Counted from the first letter of the stretch, positions 19,678 to 29,014 are shown. The stretch: DNA of 64,000 bases from Caballeronia insecticola (GCF_000402035.1 NC_021294.1:682001-746000), one strand, 5' to 3'. Notes: a model not told the origin generated them from the letters alone. Numbers and translations: made by a program.

Positions 19678-20468
19678 CGAATCAGGACCGTCCATCCGAC
19701 CACGCCGACCCGATGGGTCCCCCGAAGCCCGATCGCGACCTGCAGGCGCTGTCCGCCTACGTCGACGACGAACTGCACGCCGATGAACGCGACGCGCTGG
19801 CCGAACGCATCGCGAACGATCCCGCGAGCGGTGCGACCGTTGCCGCCTATCGCGCGCAGGACAACGCCTTGCGGGCGCTGTTCGCCGATCAGGGCGAGCC
19901 GCAGGTCATCCGCCTCAAGCCGCGCGCGCGCGAGCGGTATCTGCTTGCGGCGTGTTTTCTGATCGTTGGCGTGGCGTGCGGATTTTTGCTGCACATGCTC
20001 GTGCCCGCGCTCGGCGACCAACAGCCGCGCTTCGCCGAGCGCGCCGACATCGCATATGCCGTGTACGCGCCGGAGCAGCGCCATGCGGTGGAAGTGGCGG
20101 CGTCGCAGCAGGATCATCTCGTGACGTGGCTGTCGAAACGCCTGAATCGTTCGGTGACGATTCCGTCGCTGACCGAGTACGGTTTTCAACTGGTTGGCGG
20201 CCGGCTGCTGCCGGACGAAGAAGGGCCCGCGGCGCAATTCATGTATCAAAACGCGGCGGGCGAGCGGCTCACGCTCTATATGACAACGGCCACGATCCGG
20301 CGCAACGACACTCGCATCAAGACCCTGAGAGACGGCCAGCGCACGACGTTTTACTGGGCGTGGGACCGTGTCGGTTACGCGCTGTCGGGGCAAATTGGCG
20401 AAGCGAAGCTTCAGGCCATTGCGTACGACACGTGCAAGGAACTCGGCGGCGATCCCAAGAACTGGTAG
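19674..20468 (+). CDS. Transmembrane anti-sigma factor
   Basis: A 264-residue protein with an N-terminal anti-sigma domain (about residues 22-70: DLQALSAYVDDELHADERDA), one transmembrane helix (LLAACFLIVGVACGFLLHML) and a periplasmic domain of about 150 residues. No zinc-binding H-x3-C-x2-C motif is seen, so it is of the non-ZAS kind. The ATGA overlap with the sigma gene supports a sigma/anti-sigma pair. The periplasmic part (QLVGGRLLPDEEGPAAQFMY) is the type found in Burkholderia anti-sigma proteins of unknown signal. Confidence 0.85.
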   Translation: MTNQDRPSDHADPMGPPKPDRDLQALSAYVDDELHADERDALAERIANDPASGATVAAYRAQDNALRALFADQGEPQVIRLKPRARERYLLAACFLIVGVACGFLLHMLVPALGDQQPRFAERADIAYAVYAPEQRHAVEVAASQQDHLVTWLSKRLNRSVTIPSLTEYGFQLVGGRLLPDEEGPAAQFMYQNAAGERLTLYMTTATIRRNDTRIKTLRDGQRTTFYWAWDRVGYALSGQIGEAKLQAIAYDTCKELGGDPKNW

Positions 20469-20485
20469 TCATCGACCGATGCAAC

Positions 20486-20523
20486 AAGGCCGCAGCGATG
20501 GTATTCGCTGCGGCCTTTTTTTA
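20486..20523 (+). terminator. Rho-independent terminator after anti-sigma gene
   Basis: A perfect 13-bp stem AAGGCCGCAGCGA / TCGCTGCGGCCTT with a 6-base loop is followed by a T run. It lies 18 bases past the stop and ends the sigma/anti-sigma unit. Confidence 0.92.
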
Positions 20524-20536
20524 CGTCCCGCGATAA

Positions 20537-20764
20537 TCAATAGTAGCGATGCGGCGGCGGCGGGGCCACGTGATGCTCATGCCGGCGTTCCCACTCGCGC
20601 CGTTCCCAGTAACGATGACCGTCATAATAACGATCGCCGTGCCAGCCGACGGTGACGTGCTGCGGGGCATAGTGATGCACGTCCGCCGACGCGACATTAG
20701 CGAGGCCCATACCCAGCGCGGCGGCCAGGGAAGCGATCAGCAGGCTCTTTTTCGTCTTGTTCAT
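20537..20764 (-). CDS. Small exported His/Tyr/Arg-rich protein
   Basis: A 75-residue protein with a clear signal peptide (MNKTKKSLLIASLAAALGMG to VASA). The short mature part is rich in His, Tyr, Arg and Trp and ends HHVAPPPPHRYY. Such small periplasmic proteins recur in Burkholderia as hypotheticals. The composition suggests metal binding or association with polyanions, but no function is established. It converges on the anti-sigma terminator. Confidence 0.7.
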   Translation of the reverse strand: MNKTKKSLLIASLAAALGMGLANVASADVHHYAPQHVTVGWHGDRYYDGHRYWERREWERRHEHHVAPPPPHRYY

Positions 20765-20857
20765 GATGTTTGCTCCTATCTCGTTAGCTCAGCCAGCACA
20801 CCCGCACTGTTTGAACTGCGATTCAGCGGATGCGAGTTTCAGAAGATTCGCAGCGGT

Positions 20858-20977
20858 TTAATAGCGGTAGTAATCGCGATGATGGTGATATCCGCCATCG
20901 CCCGGAACGACGATGCAGCCCGACAGCGCGCTGCTTAACACCACGCCCAACGCTGCAAGGATCGCTAGCTTCTTCAT
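20858..20977 (-). CDS. Small lipoprotein, 39 residues
   Basis: A short minus-strand frame starting MKKLAILAALGVVLSSALSG with lipobox Cys21 (ALSGC), then a 19-residue mature tail GDGGYHHHRDYYRY rich in His/Tyr/Arg, echoing the neighbouring 75-residue protein. GGAGAGAAACC precedes the start. It is likely co-expressed with, or paralogous in composition to, its downstream neighbour. Confidence 0.65.
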   Translation of the reverse strand: MKKLAILAALGVVLSSALSGCIVVPGDGGYHHHRDYYRY

Positions 20978-21172
20978 TGGTTTCTCTCCGTGTGAACCAT
21001 GGAAACCAATTTAGCGGTTCGCAAAATGACAAGCCGTGTTCGTTTGTAAGCAAACGTATAACGTGAAATATTTACGATGGGCGTCTGTAAAGCGTTGTTG
21101 CAGAGTCGTGGCTGTTGCACGCGCGCGCGTGAAGGTTTATCCTGAACTACGATTCGATCTGTCGGAGTGAAT

Positions 21173-21697
21173 ATGTCCCACATCAGCACGGGCGTGGAGT
21201 ACGCGCTGCACTGCATGCTCTATCTCGCCGAGCCGCCGCATGGCGTGCGCGAGGCGGGTGTGCGCGATCTCGCCGACCTGCAGGGCGTGCCGGCCGAGTA
21301 TGTGGCCAAGCTGTTCACGAAGTTACACAAGGCCGGACTCGTCGTGGCGACGGAAGGCGCGCGCGGCGGCTTTGCGCTCGCGCGGCCGTCGAGTGAAATC
21401 AGCGTGCTCGATGTCGTCGATGCCATCGACGGCGACAAGCCGCTTTTCGATTGCAGGGAGATTCGCGCGCGCTGCGCGGTGTTCGGCGACGAAGCCCCGC
21501 CCTGGGCGACGAGCGGCGTCTGTGCGGTCCACGCCGTCATGAAGAACGCCGAGAAGCGCATGCGCGAGGCGCTCGCGGCGGACCGGCTCTCGGACCTGGC
21601 GGGCCGCGTTCACGCCAAGGCGCCGCGCACCTTCGGACCGCAGGTCGTCAAGTGGCTCGACGAACGCACGGGCCAGCGCCGCGCCGCAAAGAGTTGA
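21173..21697 (+). CDS. Rrf2 family transcriptional regulator
   Basis: A 174-residue regulator with an N-terminal winged helix (SHISTGVEYALHCMLYLAEP; DLADLQGVPAEYVAKLFTKL) and a Cys-containing C-terminal part (FDCREIRARCAVFGDEAPPW and SGVCAVHAVM). Three cysteines could bind an Fe-S cluster as in IscR/NsrR, but spacing differs, so a redox or other small-molecule signal is possible. ATG at 21173 is preferred because CGGAG sits 7 bases upstream; a GTG at 21167 is too close to that box. Targets are unknown. Confidence 0.85.
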   Translation: MSHISTGVEYALHCMLYLAEPPHGVREAGVRDLADLQGVPAEYVAKLFTKLHKAGLVVATEGARGGFALARPSSEISVLDVVDAIDGDKPLFDCREIRARCAVFGDEAPPWATSGVCAVHAVMKNAEKRMREALAADRLSDLAGRVHAKAPRTFGPQVVKWLDERTGQRRAAKS

Positions 21698-21699
21698 CC

Positions 21700-22122
21700 C
21701 TAGCGAACGATCTTCGGCTTCATGTTCGGCGTGAGCGAAACGCCGACCACGTGACCGTCGCGTACGCCGCAACGGCTGTCTACGCGAGTCCATTGCTGCT
21801 TGCCGCGCGCTTTGGCGAACGCGCGCATCACGATCACCTGGTCGACCGGAATCGGATTGCCGACACTGAAGATCGGAGTTTCGCTGTCGATCGTAGCCGA
21901 CAGCACGCGACGATCGGGCACGATCAGCGTGTCGTACTTCGGCGCGTTCTCCACCCATCGGTCGATGGCCGCGACGCATTGCACCACCGGTTCCGGCACG
22001 TGGAGCTTGGTCAGATACGAATAGTCTTCCGGCAGGTCCGGCGTTTCCTGGGCCTGAACGAGCTGAAACATCGACGCCGAGAGCGAGAGCGCCAGCAATA
22101 CGGGAGCAAGAGATTTATTCAT
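21700..22122 (-). CDS. Exported hypothetical protein (possible BspC-like)
   Basis: A 140-residue protein with a signal peptide ending MFQLVQAQ and a mature domain holding two cysteines (VVQCVAAIDRWVENAPKYD; RVDSRCGVRDGHVVGV) that may form a disulfide. The VRDGHVVGVSLTPN ending is shared by a Burkholderia family that I recall being labelled BspC-domain; that name is uncertain. It is convergent with the Rrf2 gene, with stops two bases apart. The long upstream open frame is rejected because the signal peptide start at 22122 is clear. Confidence 0.65.
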   Translation of the reverse strand: MNKSLAPVLLALSLSASMFQLVQAQETPDLPEDYSYLTKLHVPEPVVQCVAAIDRWVENAPKYDTLIVPDRRVLSATIDSETPIFSVGNPIPVDQVIVMRAFAKARGKQQWTRVDSRCGVRDGHVVGVSLTPNMKPKIVR

Positions 22123-22357
22123 GCGATGGCGATGAAAAAGGGCGTTCGGAGCGTATGGGCAAGCGCGGATCGCCGGGGCACGGATCGCGTGAGTGGCGCT
22201 GTGTATGCGATGCGCGCGCCTGCGCAGGGATGCCGCGAAGTATACCGTGTGAAGTTTTGTGACGTCGAGCGAATCGCGCATTCCGAATGCCGGTCGTAAG
22301 CAATGCGCGCCGCGTTGTATCCTTCGATGCAGGCCACTCATGTCGAAGAGGTGCGCG

Positions 22358-22918
22358 ATGAAAGCAGTGCGATGGTCGCAGCAGGACGGCACCGGGCTCG
22401 AACATCTCGTGCTCGACGAGAGGCGCGAGGGCACCGTGATCGAAAGCGCGGTCGTGGGCGAGGATGGCGCGCACGCGTTCGGCCTCGTCTATCGCATCGA
22501 ATGCGACGCGCGCTGGCAGGTTGTGCGCCTGGCGCTGAAGCTCGCGGGCGGCGCGACGCTCGATCTGCATCGCAAAGACGGCAACAACGGCGACGCGCAC
22601 GCGTGGAGCGATGCGCACGGCGCGCCGTTCGAGTCGTTGCGCGGCTGCATCGACGTGGACGTCACCGCCACGCCTTTCACCAACACGCTGCCGATCCGGC
22701 GCATGAAGCTCGAACGCGGCGAGCGGCGCGTGATTCGCGTGGCCTACGTGCGTGTGCCCGAACTCAGCGTGAGCGCCGTGGAGCAGGCGTATACGTGCAT
22801 CGAGCCGAATCATCGCTATCGTTATGAAGGGCTCGACACGGGCTTCACGGCGGATATCACGGTCGATGCGGACGGCCTCGTCGTCGACTATCCGGGTCTC
22901 TTCAGGCGCATCAAATGA
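22358..22918 (+). CDS. Putative glycolipid-binding domain protein
   Basis: A 186-residue cytoplasmic protein matching the putative glycolipid-binding family (PF06475). It begins MKAVRWSQQDGTGLEHLVLD and contains VIESAVVGEDGAHAFGLVYR and the tail DADGLVVDYPGLFRR. The fold is a beta-barrel known from a structural-genomics member; ligand binding was inferred from structure. The start is supported by the family N-terminus. Standalone; role unknown. Confidence 0.82.
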   Translation: MKAVRWSQQDGTGLEHLVLDERREGTVIESAVVGEDGAHAFGLVYRIECDARWQVVRLALKLAGGATLDLHRKDGNNGDAHAWSDAHGAPFESLRGCIDVDVTATPFTNTLPIRRMKLERGERRVIRVAYVRVPELSVSAVEQAYTCIEPNHRYRYEGLDTGFTADITVDADGLVVDYPGLFRRIK

Positions 22919-23008
22919 AACGTCTCCCCAGGAAACATCACCCCGACGCCATTCACCGCGAGCGGCGATAATGCCTTGCATTGCACGATTCAGACTGACC
23001 TTTCAACG

Positions 23009-24067
23009 ATGAACCATACGACTTCACCCCGTCTCACGAGCCTTTCCCACGGCGGCGGCTGCGGCTGCAAGATCGCGCCCGGCGTGCTCGCCGATCTCCT
23101 GAAGCGCGCCGCGCCGCTGCCCGCGTTCCCCGATCTCCTCGTCGGCAACGACACAGCCGACGACGCCGCCGTCTATCGCCTCAACGACGAGCAGGCGATC
23201 GTCGCGACGACGGACTTCTTCATGCCGATCGTCGACGATCCCTTCGACTTCGGCCGCATCGCCGCAACCAACGCGCTCTCCGACGTCTATGCGATGGGCG
23301 GCAAACCGATCCTGGCGCTCGCGCTCGTCGGCATGCCGATCAACGTGTTGCCGCACGAAGTGATCGCGCAGGTGCTGAAGGGCGGCGAAGCGGTGTGCGC
23401 GGAAGCGGGCATACCGGTCGCGGGCGGCCATTCGATCGATTCCGTCGAGCCGATCTACGGGCTCGCGGCGATCGGCATCGTGCATCCGTCGCGCGTGAAG
23501 CGCAACGCGGCGGCGCGCGCGGGCGACGTGCTCGTGCTCGGCAAGCCGCTCGGCGTCGGCGTGCTGTCGGCGGCGCTCAAGAAAGACAAGCTCGATGCCA
23601 CCGGCTACGCGGCCATGATCGCGGCGACGACCAAGCTCAATCGTCCCGGCGCGGAGCTCGCCCGGCTCGACGGCGTGCACGCGCTCACCGACGTGACCGG
23701 CTTCGGCCTGCTCGGCCACACGCTCGAACTCGCACGCGGGGCGCGGCTCACGGCGCGCATTCGTTACGCGGACCTGCCGTGGCTGCCGCAGGTGCGCGAG
23801 TTCGTGCGCGCGGGCATCTACACGGGCGCGTCGGGACGCAACTGGAACGCTTATGGCGCCGATGTGACGCTGGGCGCATTCGCCGATGCCTCGCTCGACG
23901 AGGCGCGCGCTTTGCTCACCGATCCGCAAACTTCGGGCGGCCTGCTCGTATCGTGCGCGCCGGAAGCCGTGAACGACGTGCTCGCGATCTTCCGTGCCGA
24001 CGGCTTCGACGATGCCGCGGTCATCGGCGAAATGGTCGATGGCGCGAGCCGCGTTGACGTAGCCTGA
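23009..24067 (+). CDS. selD: Selenide, water dikinase (selenophosphate synthetase)
   Basis: A 352-residue AIR-synthase-fold enzyme making selenophosphate from selenide and ATP. The catalytic N-terminal motif reads GGGCGCKIAPGVL, with Cys (not selenocysteine) and the essential Lys. LVGNDTADDAAVY and TTDFFMPIVDDPFDFGRIAA are the ATP/metal sites, and LTDVTGFGLLGHTLE and LTDPQTSGGLLVSCAP complete the family pattern. No selA, selB, tRNA-Sec or mnmH is in the window, so whether it serves selenocysteine or 2-selenouridine in tRNA is open. A CDF gene follows 23 bases later and may be co-transcribed. Confidence 0.95.
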   Translation: MNHTTSPRLTSLSHGGGCGCKIAPGVLADLLKRAAPLPAFPDLLVGNDTADDAAVYRLNDEQAIVATTDFFMPIVDDPFDFGRIAATNALSDVYAMGGKPILALALVGMPINVLPHEVIAQVLKGGEAVCAEAGIPVAGGHSIDSVEPIYGLAAIGIVHPSRVKRNAAARAGDVLVLGKPLGVGVLSAALKKDKLDATGYAAMIAATTKLNRPGAELARLDGVHALTDVTGFGLLGHTLELARGARLTARIRYADLPWLPQVREFVRAGIYTGASGRNWNAYGADVTLGAFADASLDEARALLTDPQTSGGLLVSCAPEAVNDVLAIFRADGFDDAAVIGEMVDGASRVDVA

Positions 24068-24090
24068 ACGGTTCTAATCTCAAGGACGGC

Positions 24091-25020
24091 ATGAACGAAG
24101 AATCACCCAAAGCAATTTTCTACGCGCTCGCCGCGAATTTCGGCATCGCCGTGTGCAAGTTCGGCGCGGCGGCATTCACCGGCTCGGGCTCGATGTTCGC
24201 CGAAGCCATCCACTCCACCGCCGATTGCGGCAATCAGTTGCTGCTGCTCTTCGGCATGAAACGCGCGCAGGCGCCCGCGAACGCGCTGCATCCGCTGGGC
24301 TCGGGGCGCGAGATTTACTTCTATGCGCTGATCGTCGCGTTGCTGTTGTTCTTCGTGGGCGGCGCGTTTTCCGTGTACGAGGGCGCGCATCGGCTGCTGC
24401 ATCATGAGCCGTTGTCGAATCCGGTCGTCGCGCTCGTGATTCTCGGCATCTCGGTTGTGCTCGAAGCGTTTTCGCTCGCGGGCGCAATACGCGAGATCCG
24501 CAAGGGCGCGCCCAACAAGTCCTTATGGCGATGGTTCCGCGAGACGCGCGAATCGGAACTGCTCGTGGTCGCGGGCGAGGATGTCGCGGCGCTGCTGGGT
24601 CTCGCGATCGCGTTCGCCGCCGTGCTCATGACGATGCTCACCGGAAATCCCGCCTTCGATGCTGCCGGCTCGATCGGCGTGGGCGTGCTGCTGATGGTCA
24701 TCGCGTATCTCGTCGCGCGCGAAGTGAAGTCGATGATCGTCGGGGAATCGGCGAGCCCGGAAGTGCGCAAGGCGATCGACGCGCATCTGCGCGCGCGGCC
24801 CGAAATCACGCGCATCATCAGTCTCATTACGTTGCAGTGGGGCAAGCATGTCGTGGTCGCGGTGCAGGCGGAAATGATCGATTACGCGAGCGGCCGCGCG
24901 ATGATCGACGCGATCAATGTCATCGAAGAAGACTTGCAGCGTGCGTTTCCGCAAGTGCGCTGGGTTTTTTTCGAACCCGATGTCGCACGCGACCGCGGCG
25001 AACCCGCGACCACGCCGTAA
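24091..25020 (+). CDS. Cation diffusion facilitator family transporter
   Basis: A 309-residue metal/proton antiporter with about six membrane helices. Helix 2 (AEAIHSTADCGNQLLLLFGM) carries the His/Asp of the transport site, and helix 5 (VVAGEDVAALLGLAIAFAAV) the second acidic site. A cytoplasmic C-terminal domain follows (VGESASPEVRKAIDAHLRAR). These proteins export zinc, iron, cobalt or manganese; specificity cannot be read directly. The gene follows selD closely in the same direction. Confidence 0.88.
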   Translation: MNEESPKAIFYALAANFGIAVCKFGAAAFTGSGSMFAEAIHSTADCGNQLLLLFGMKRAQAPANALHPLGSGREIYFYALIVALLLFFVGGAFSVYEGAHRLLHHEPLSNPVVALVILGISVVLEAFSLAGAIREIRKGAPNKSLWRWFRETRESELLVVAGEDVAALLGLAIAFAAVLMTMLTGNPAFDAAGSIGVGVLLMVIAYLVAREVKSMIVGESASPEVRKAIDAHLRARPEITRIISLITLQWGKHVVVAVQAEMIDYASGRAMIDAINVIEEDLQRAFPQVRWVFFEPDVARDRGEPATTP

Positions 25021-25202
25021 TTTCACGCGCGTGGCCGAGCGGGAGTGCCAAGTGCTACCGGTCACGAATGCGCCGACTTCGCGCTGCGTCGTCTTTTCGT
25101 CTATTGGCGACCGCTTCTGCTTCGCGGATGGCATCGCGTTAGCATAAGGCGTGCGCATCGTCCGCATCGAGTCCCTGTCATTTCGCGATCTTCATTCGAC
25201 CC

Positions 25203-27746
25203 ATGCGCAAAGTCCTTCTTGCCGTATTGCTTGTTACCGTGTCGAGTTTTCTCTCGGCACTGCCGACATATTCCTTCGCCGCAGCCGCGTCGCAGCCTGC
25301 CGTCGCGCTGACGCCGCAGCAGGCGCGCGATGCGTTGACCGTGCTCAACGATCCCGCGCGACGCTCGCAAGTGGAGGACACGTTGCGCGCCGTCGCGGCT
25401 GCGGGTGCGCTTGCCGCGCCGGCGCCGGCCGCAAGCGCGCCGGAAGCTGCGTCGAGTTCATCTGCGACGCCCGCCTCGGGTGCGTCGAGCGTGCTCGCGC
25501 ATTCGTTGACGGCGAACGGGCTGGCGTCGCAACTGTCGCGGCAGGCGGGGCACTGGCTCGTGCAGATCGGCGCGGGACTGCGTCATTCGATCACGGCGCT
25601 GCTCGACTTCGGTTCAGTGCGGATGTGGTGGCAGGATCGCACCGCGACCGACTCGGCGCGCATGCTGCTCGGCCATGTCGCGTGGACCGTGCTGGCGTCG
25701 CTGCTGCCGGCGTTGCTGCTCGAATTCGTGTGCATGCGTCTGCTCCGGACACCACGCGCGAAGATTGCGGCGCGCGGTATCGCCGATGCCGAAGTGCAGG
25801 AGCCGGAACTCGTGCACGAACAGCGGGCCGCCGAGCGCGCGGAAGACATCGCGGCGCGAAGCGGCGACGAAACCGCGATGCATCTGGCCGAGCGCAAGGT
25901 CGACAAGGCGCGCGGTCAACGTCACGCGGCGCGCCACTGGACGCTGCTGCAACGTCTGCCGAGCGCGCTCGTGCACGGGCTGCTCTCGCTTGTACCGCTC
26001 GTCGTGTTCATCGGCGTCGTGACGCTGCTCATGTCCTTTTTCATCGACGAAAACACGCCCGAAGCGCACGTTGCGGGCTCGCTGATCGATGTCTATCTGG
26101 TCTGCCGCGGCATCGTGATCGTGAGCGGCTTCTTCCTTGCGCCGCGCGCGCCCGGGCTGCGTCTTATCCAGATGCGCGATTTCTATGCGGCTTATGTGCA
26201 TCGCTGGGTGCGGCACGTCGTGTACGTGGCGGGCGCGGGCATCGCGCTTGCCAACGCGGGCGAGCCGCTCGGCCTGTCCGGCGACGCGCGCATCGCGGTC
26301 CTTAAAGTCACGATGCTGTTCGTGCATCTGATGATCGCGTATGTCATCTTCGCGTGCCGCACGTCGGTGGCCGAGCGGATTCGCGAGCAGGCGAGGGTGA
26401 ATCGCTCGGTCAGGCTGTTCGGCAACTGGGTTGCCGATATCTGGGCCGCTGTCGCCATCTTCTTCGTGATCGCGCTGTGGTTCGTGTGGGCGCTCGACGT
26501 GCAGAACGGCTATCGGACGCTGTTCCATCTCGGCGGCGTGTCGTTGCTCGTGCTGGTCGGCGCGCGCGTGCTGGCGATCGTTGCGTTCGGTGCGCTGGGC
26601 CGCCTCTTTCATCGCAGCGATGACGACGACGTCTCCGAACAATCCATCCTGCGCCGACGCGCTTATCGCTATTACCCGGCTTTGCGGCGCATCGTGCAGG
26701 CGCTCATTTCCATCGTCACGGTGGTGTTTCTGCTGCAAGTGTGGGGCATCGACATCCTGCGCTTCTTCACCTCCGGCGGCGTGGGCAACCGGCTCGTGTC
26801 GGCGCTCGTGACGATCGCGGTGGCCGGCGTCTTCGCCGTGCTCGTGTGGGAGGGCGCGAACATCATCGTCGAACGGCGGCTCGAACAGTGGACCGCGAGC
26901 GGCGAACGCCTGCGCGCGGCGCGCCTGCGCACGCTCTTGCCGATGATGCGCTCCGGCCTGTTCATCGTGATCGCGATGATCGTCGTGTTGACGGGTCTTT
27001 CGGAACTCGGCGTGAACACGGCGCCGCTGCTCGCGAGCGCCAGCATCTTCGGCGTCGCGCTCGGTTTCGGCTCGCAAAAGCTCGTGCAGGATCTGATCAC
27101 CGGCATCTTCCTGCTGATGGAAAACGCGATGCAGGTCGGCGACTGGGTGACGCTCGCGGGCGTGTCGGGCACGGTCGAATATCTTTCGATTCGCACGGTG
27201 CGGCTGCGTGGCGGCGACGGCTCGCTTTACACCGTGCCGTTCAGTTCGGTCTCGACGGTGAACAACACCAACCGGGGCATCGGCAATGCGGCGGTGCGCG
27301 CGTCGATTGCGCTCGGTCAGGACGTCGATCTCGCCATCTCCACGCTCAAGGAGATCGGCGCGGCGCTGCGTGAAGACGAAGCCTTCCGCGACGGCATTCT
27401 CTCCGACTTCAGCTTCTGGGGCGTCGATGCCGTCGACGGCTCGACCGTCACGCTCGCAGGCCAGATGCAATGCCGCGACAGCTCGCGCTGGCCGGTGCAG
27501 CGCGAATTCAACAGGCGCATCCTCAACGAGTTCACGGCGCGCGGCATCGAAATCGCGAATCCGCAGCGCAACTTCGTGATCGTGAGCGACCGTGATCACG
27601 AAGCCGTGAAAGACGCGGACGAGGCCGGCGCGGATCAGCGCGGCGAGCCTTCGCGGGCCGCGCAGCATCCGACGAGCGAAGCGTCGGGCACGCCGAATGT
27701 CGCATCGAATGCGCCGCCGCCGCGCGCGTCGCAAAGCGGCACTTGA
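25203..27746 (+). CDS. Large mechanosensitive ion channel, MscS superfamily (YbiO-like)
   Basis: An 847-residue inner-membrane channel with a signal sequence (to about residue 29), a periplasmic Ala-rich segment, multiple transmembrane helices from about residue 155 to 600, then the MscS core. The pore-lining and beta-domain signature is ASIFGVALGFGSQKLVQDLI, followed by TGIFLLMENAMQVGDWVTLA and VRLRGGDGSLYTVPFSSVST. The C-terminal tail after about 790 is acidic and disordered. Length and layout fit the YbiO/YnaI-type large channels that open under hypo-osmotic shock. A ribosome site is not strong. The frame is certain from length. Confidence 0.9.
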   Translation: MRKVLLAVLLVTVSSFLSALPTYSFAAAASQPAVALTPQQARDALTVLNDPARRSQVEDTLRAVAAAGALAAPAPAASAPEAASSSSATPASGASSVLAHSLTANGLASQLSRQAGHWLVQIGAGLRHSITALLDFGSVRMWWQDRTATDSARMLLGHVAWTVLASLLPALLLEFVCMRLLRTPRAKIAARGIADAEVQEPELVHEQRAAERAEDIAARSGDETAMHLAERKVDKARGQRHAARHWTLLQRLPSALVHGLLSLVPLVVFIGVVTLLMSFFIDENTPEAHVAGSLIDVYLVCRGIVIVSGFFLAPRAPGLRLIQMRDFYAAYVHRWVRHVVYVAGAGIALANAGEPLGLSGDARIAVLKVTMLFVHLMIAYVIFACRTSVAERIREQARVNRSVRLFGNWVADIWAAVAIFFVIALWFVWALDVQNGYRTLFHLGGVSLLVLVGARVLAIVAFGALGRLFHRSDDDDVSEQSILRRRAYRYYPALRRIVQALISIVTVVFLLQVWGIDILRFFTSGGVGNRLVSALVTIAVAGVFAVLVWEGANIIVERRLEQWTASGERLRAARLRTLLPMMRSGLFIVIAMIVVLTGLSELGVNTAPLLASASIFGVALGFGSQKLVQDLITGIFLLMENAMQVGDWVTLAGVSGTVEYLSIRTVRLRGGDGSLYTVPFSSVSTVNNTNRGIGNAAVRASIALGQDVDLAISTLKEIGAALREDEAFRDGILSDFSFWGVDAVDGSTVTLAGQMQCRDSSRWPVQREFNRRILNEFTARGIEIANPQRNFVIVSDRDHEAVKDADEAGADQRGEPSRAAQHPTSEASGTPNVASNAPPPRASQSGT

Positions 27747-27762
27747 AGCGGCTGTTTTTGCC

Positions 27763-27791
27763 GGTCGTCATGTCATCGATGCTCCTATAAT
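27763..27791 (+). promoter_or_regulatory. Candidate sigma-70 promoter for nucleoside permease gene
   Basis: TCGTCA (4/6 to consensus), a 17-base spacer and TATAAT (6/6) lie about 85 bases before the start codon, in the gap after the MscS gene. Confidence 0.45.
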
Positions 27792-27877
27792 TGTGCGGGC
27801 CGATCGCGCCCTGTACGCGTACCCCGAGCGGGCGTGGTCTTCTTTCGAAGGTCGAACCTTTACGAGGATCAACCCGC

Positions 27878-29014
27878 ATGAGACACGTCCCCACGTCACG
27901 GCATCGAGTGAAATTTCGCGCAGGAAAGCTGAAAAAGCTGATGAGCGCGAGCATGATCTCGCTCGGCATTACGAGCTTCACGGGCTTCACAGGTTGCGCG
28001 TTCGCGCAACAGCAGGACCGCAGCGCCGGCGACGATCACGCTCGCCACGGTGACGGCAACGGCGGCCGCCCGGTCAAGGTCATGATCGTCACGATGTTCG
28101 CGCCCGAAGGTCAGGTCTGGCTCGACAGGCTCGGGCCGTGGCAGGCGGTCAGCGTGCCGGGGCTTTCGCCCGACTATCCCGACGTGCACTGCAACCGCGA
28201 CGAAGTCTGCGTCATCACGACCGGCATGGGCCATACGAACGCGGCGGCATCGATGATGGCGCTGGCCTTCTCCGACCGCTTCGACCTGCGCGATACGTAC
28301 TTCCTGATCGCGGGCATCGCGGGGATCGATCCGAAGCGCGGCACCATCGGCTCGGCGGCGTGGGCGAAATATCTCGTCGATTTCGGCATTCAATGGGAGC
28401 TGGACGCGCGCGAGAAACCCGCCGACTGGCCCAGCGGCTTTCTCGGCATCAACACGAAAGGGCCCGCCGAAAAACCGCCGCTCGACTATCGGACGGAAGT
28501 GTTCGCGCTTAACGCGACGCTCGCCGACGCCGCCTTCGCGATCTCGCGTAACGTGACGCTCTCCGACAGCGACGATGCCAAGGTAGCGCGCGCGAAGTTC
28601 GGCTACGCGCCGGCCAATCAGCCGCCGCGCGTGATTCAGTGCGACACGCTCGCCGGTGACACGTGGTGGTCGGGCAAATATATCGGCGAGCGGGCGCGGG
28701 CGTGGACGCGCCTTTTGACCGACGGACGCGGCGTGTACTGCACGACGCAACAGGAAGACAACGCGACGTTCGAGGCGCTCAAACGCGCCGCGAGCGTGAA
28801 ACGCGTGGATCTGGCGCGCGTGGCCGCGTTACGGGCGGGTTCCGATTTCGATCGCCCTTACGAGGGACAGACCGCCGCCGATAATCTCCTCAATTACGCC
28901 GCGCAAGGCGGCTTCGCGCCGGCAATCGAAAATTTGTATCGGACCGGCAACCCGTTTGTGCAAGAGCTTGTTACACATTGGGGCGCGTGGAAGCGGGGCG
29001 TCCCGCAAAAGTAG
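27878..29014 (+). CDS. Purine nucleoside permease (NUP family)
   Basis: A 378-residue exported protein of the NUP family (PF06516), related in fold to purine nucleoside phosphorylases. A basic n-region of about 25 residues precedes the signal core SASMISLGITSFTGFTGC, ending AFAQ. The conserved domain starts VKVMIVTMFAPEGQVWLD, with DEVCVITTGMGHTNAAASMM and FLIAGIAGIDPKRGTIGSAA. Characterised fungal members transport purine nucleosides; bacterial ones are probably periplasmic nucleoside-binding or hydrolysing proteins. The start at 27878 has GAGGA upstream. Confidence 0.85.
   Translation: MRHVPTSRHRVKFRAGKLKKLMSASMISLGITSFTGFTGCAFAQQQDRSAGDDHARHGDGNGGRPVKVMIVTMFAPEGQVWLDRLGPWQAVSVPGLSPDYPDVHCNRDEVCVITTGMGHTNAAASMMALAFSDRFDLRDTYFLIAGIAGIDPKRGTIGSAAWAKYLVDFGIQWELDAREKPADWPSGFLGINTKGPAEKPPLDYRTEVFALNATLADAAFAISRNVTLSDSDDAKVARAKFGYAPANQPPRVIQCDTLAGDTWWSGKYIGERARAWTRLLTDGRGVYCTTQQEDNATFEALKRAASVKRVDLARVAALRAGSDFDRPYEGQTAADNLLNYAAQGGFAPAIENLYRTGNPFVQELVTHWGAWKRGVPQK

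Noticed and set aside
23051..23080. Selenocysteine codon in selD
   Set aside because: The active-site position reads Cys; no in-frame TGA is present.
25614..27734. 706-codon open frame antisense to the MscS channel gene
   Set aside because: Repetitive Arg/His/Asp/Glu composition with no domain, opposite a clear channel gene.
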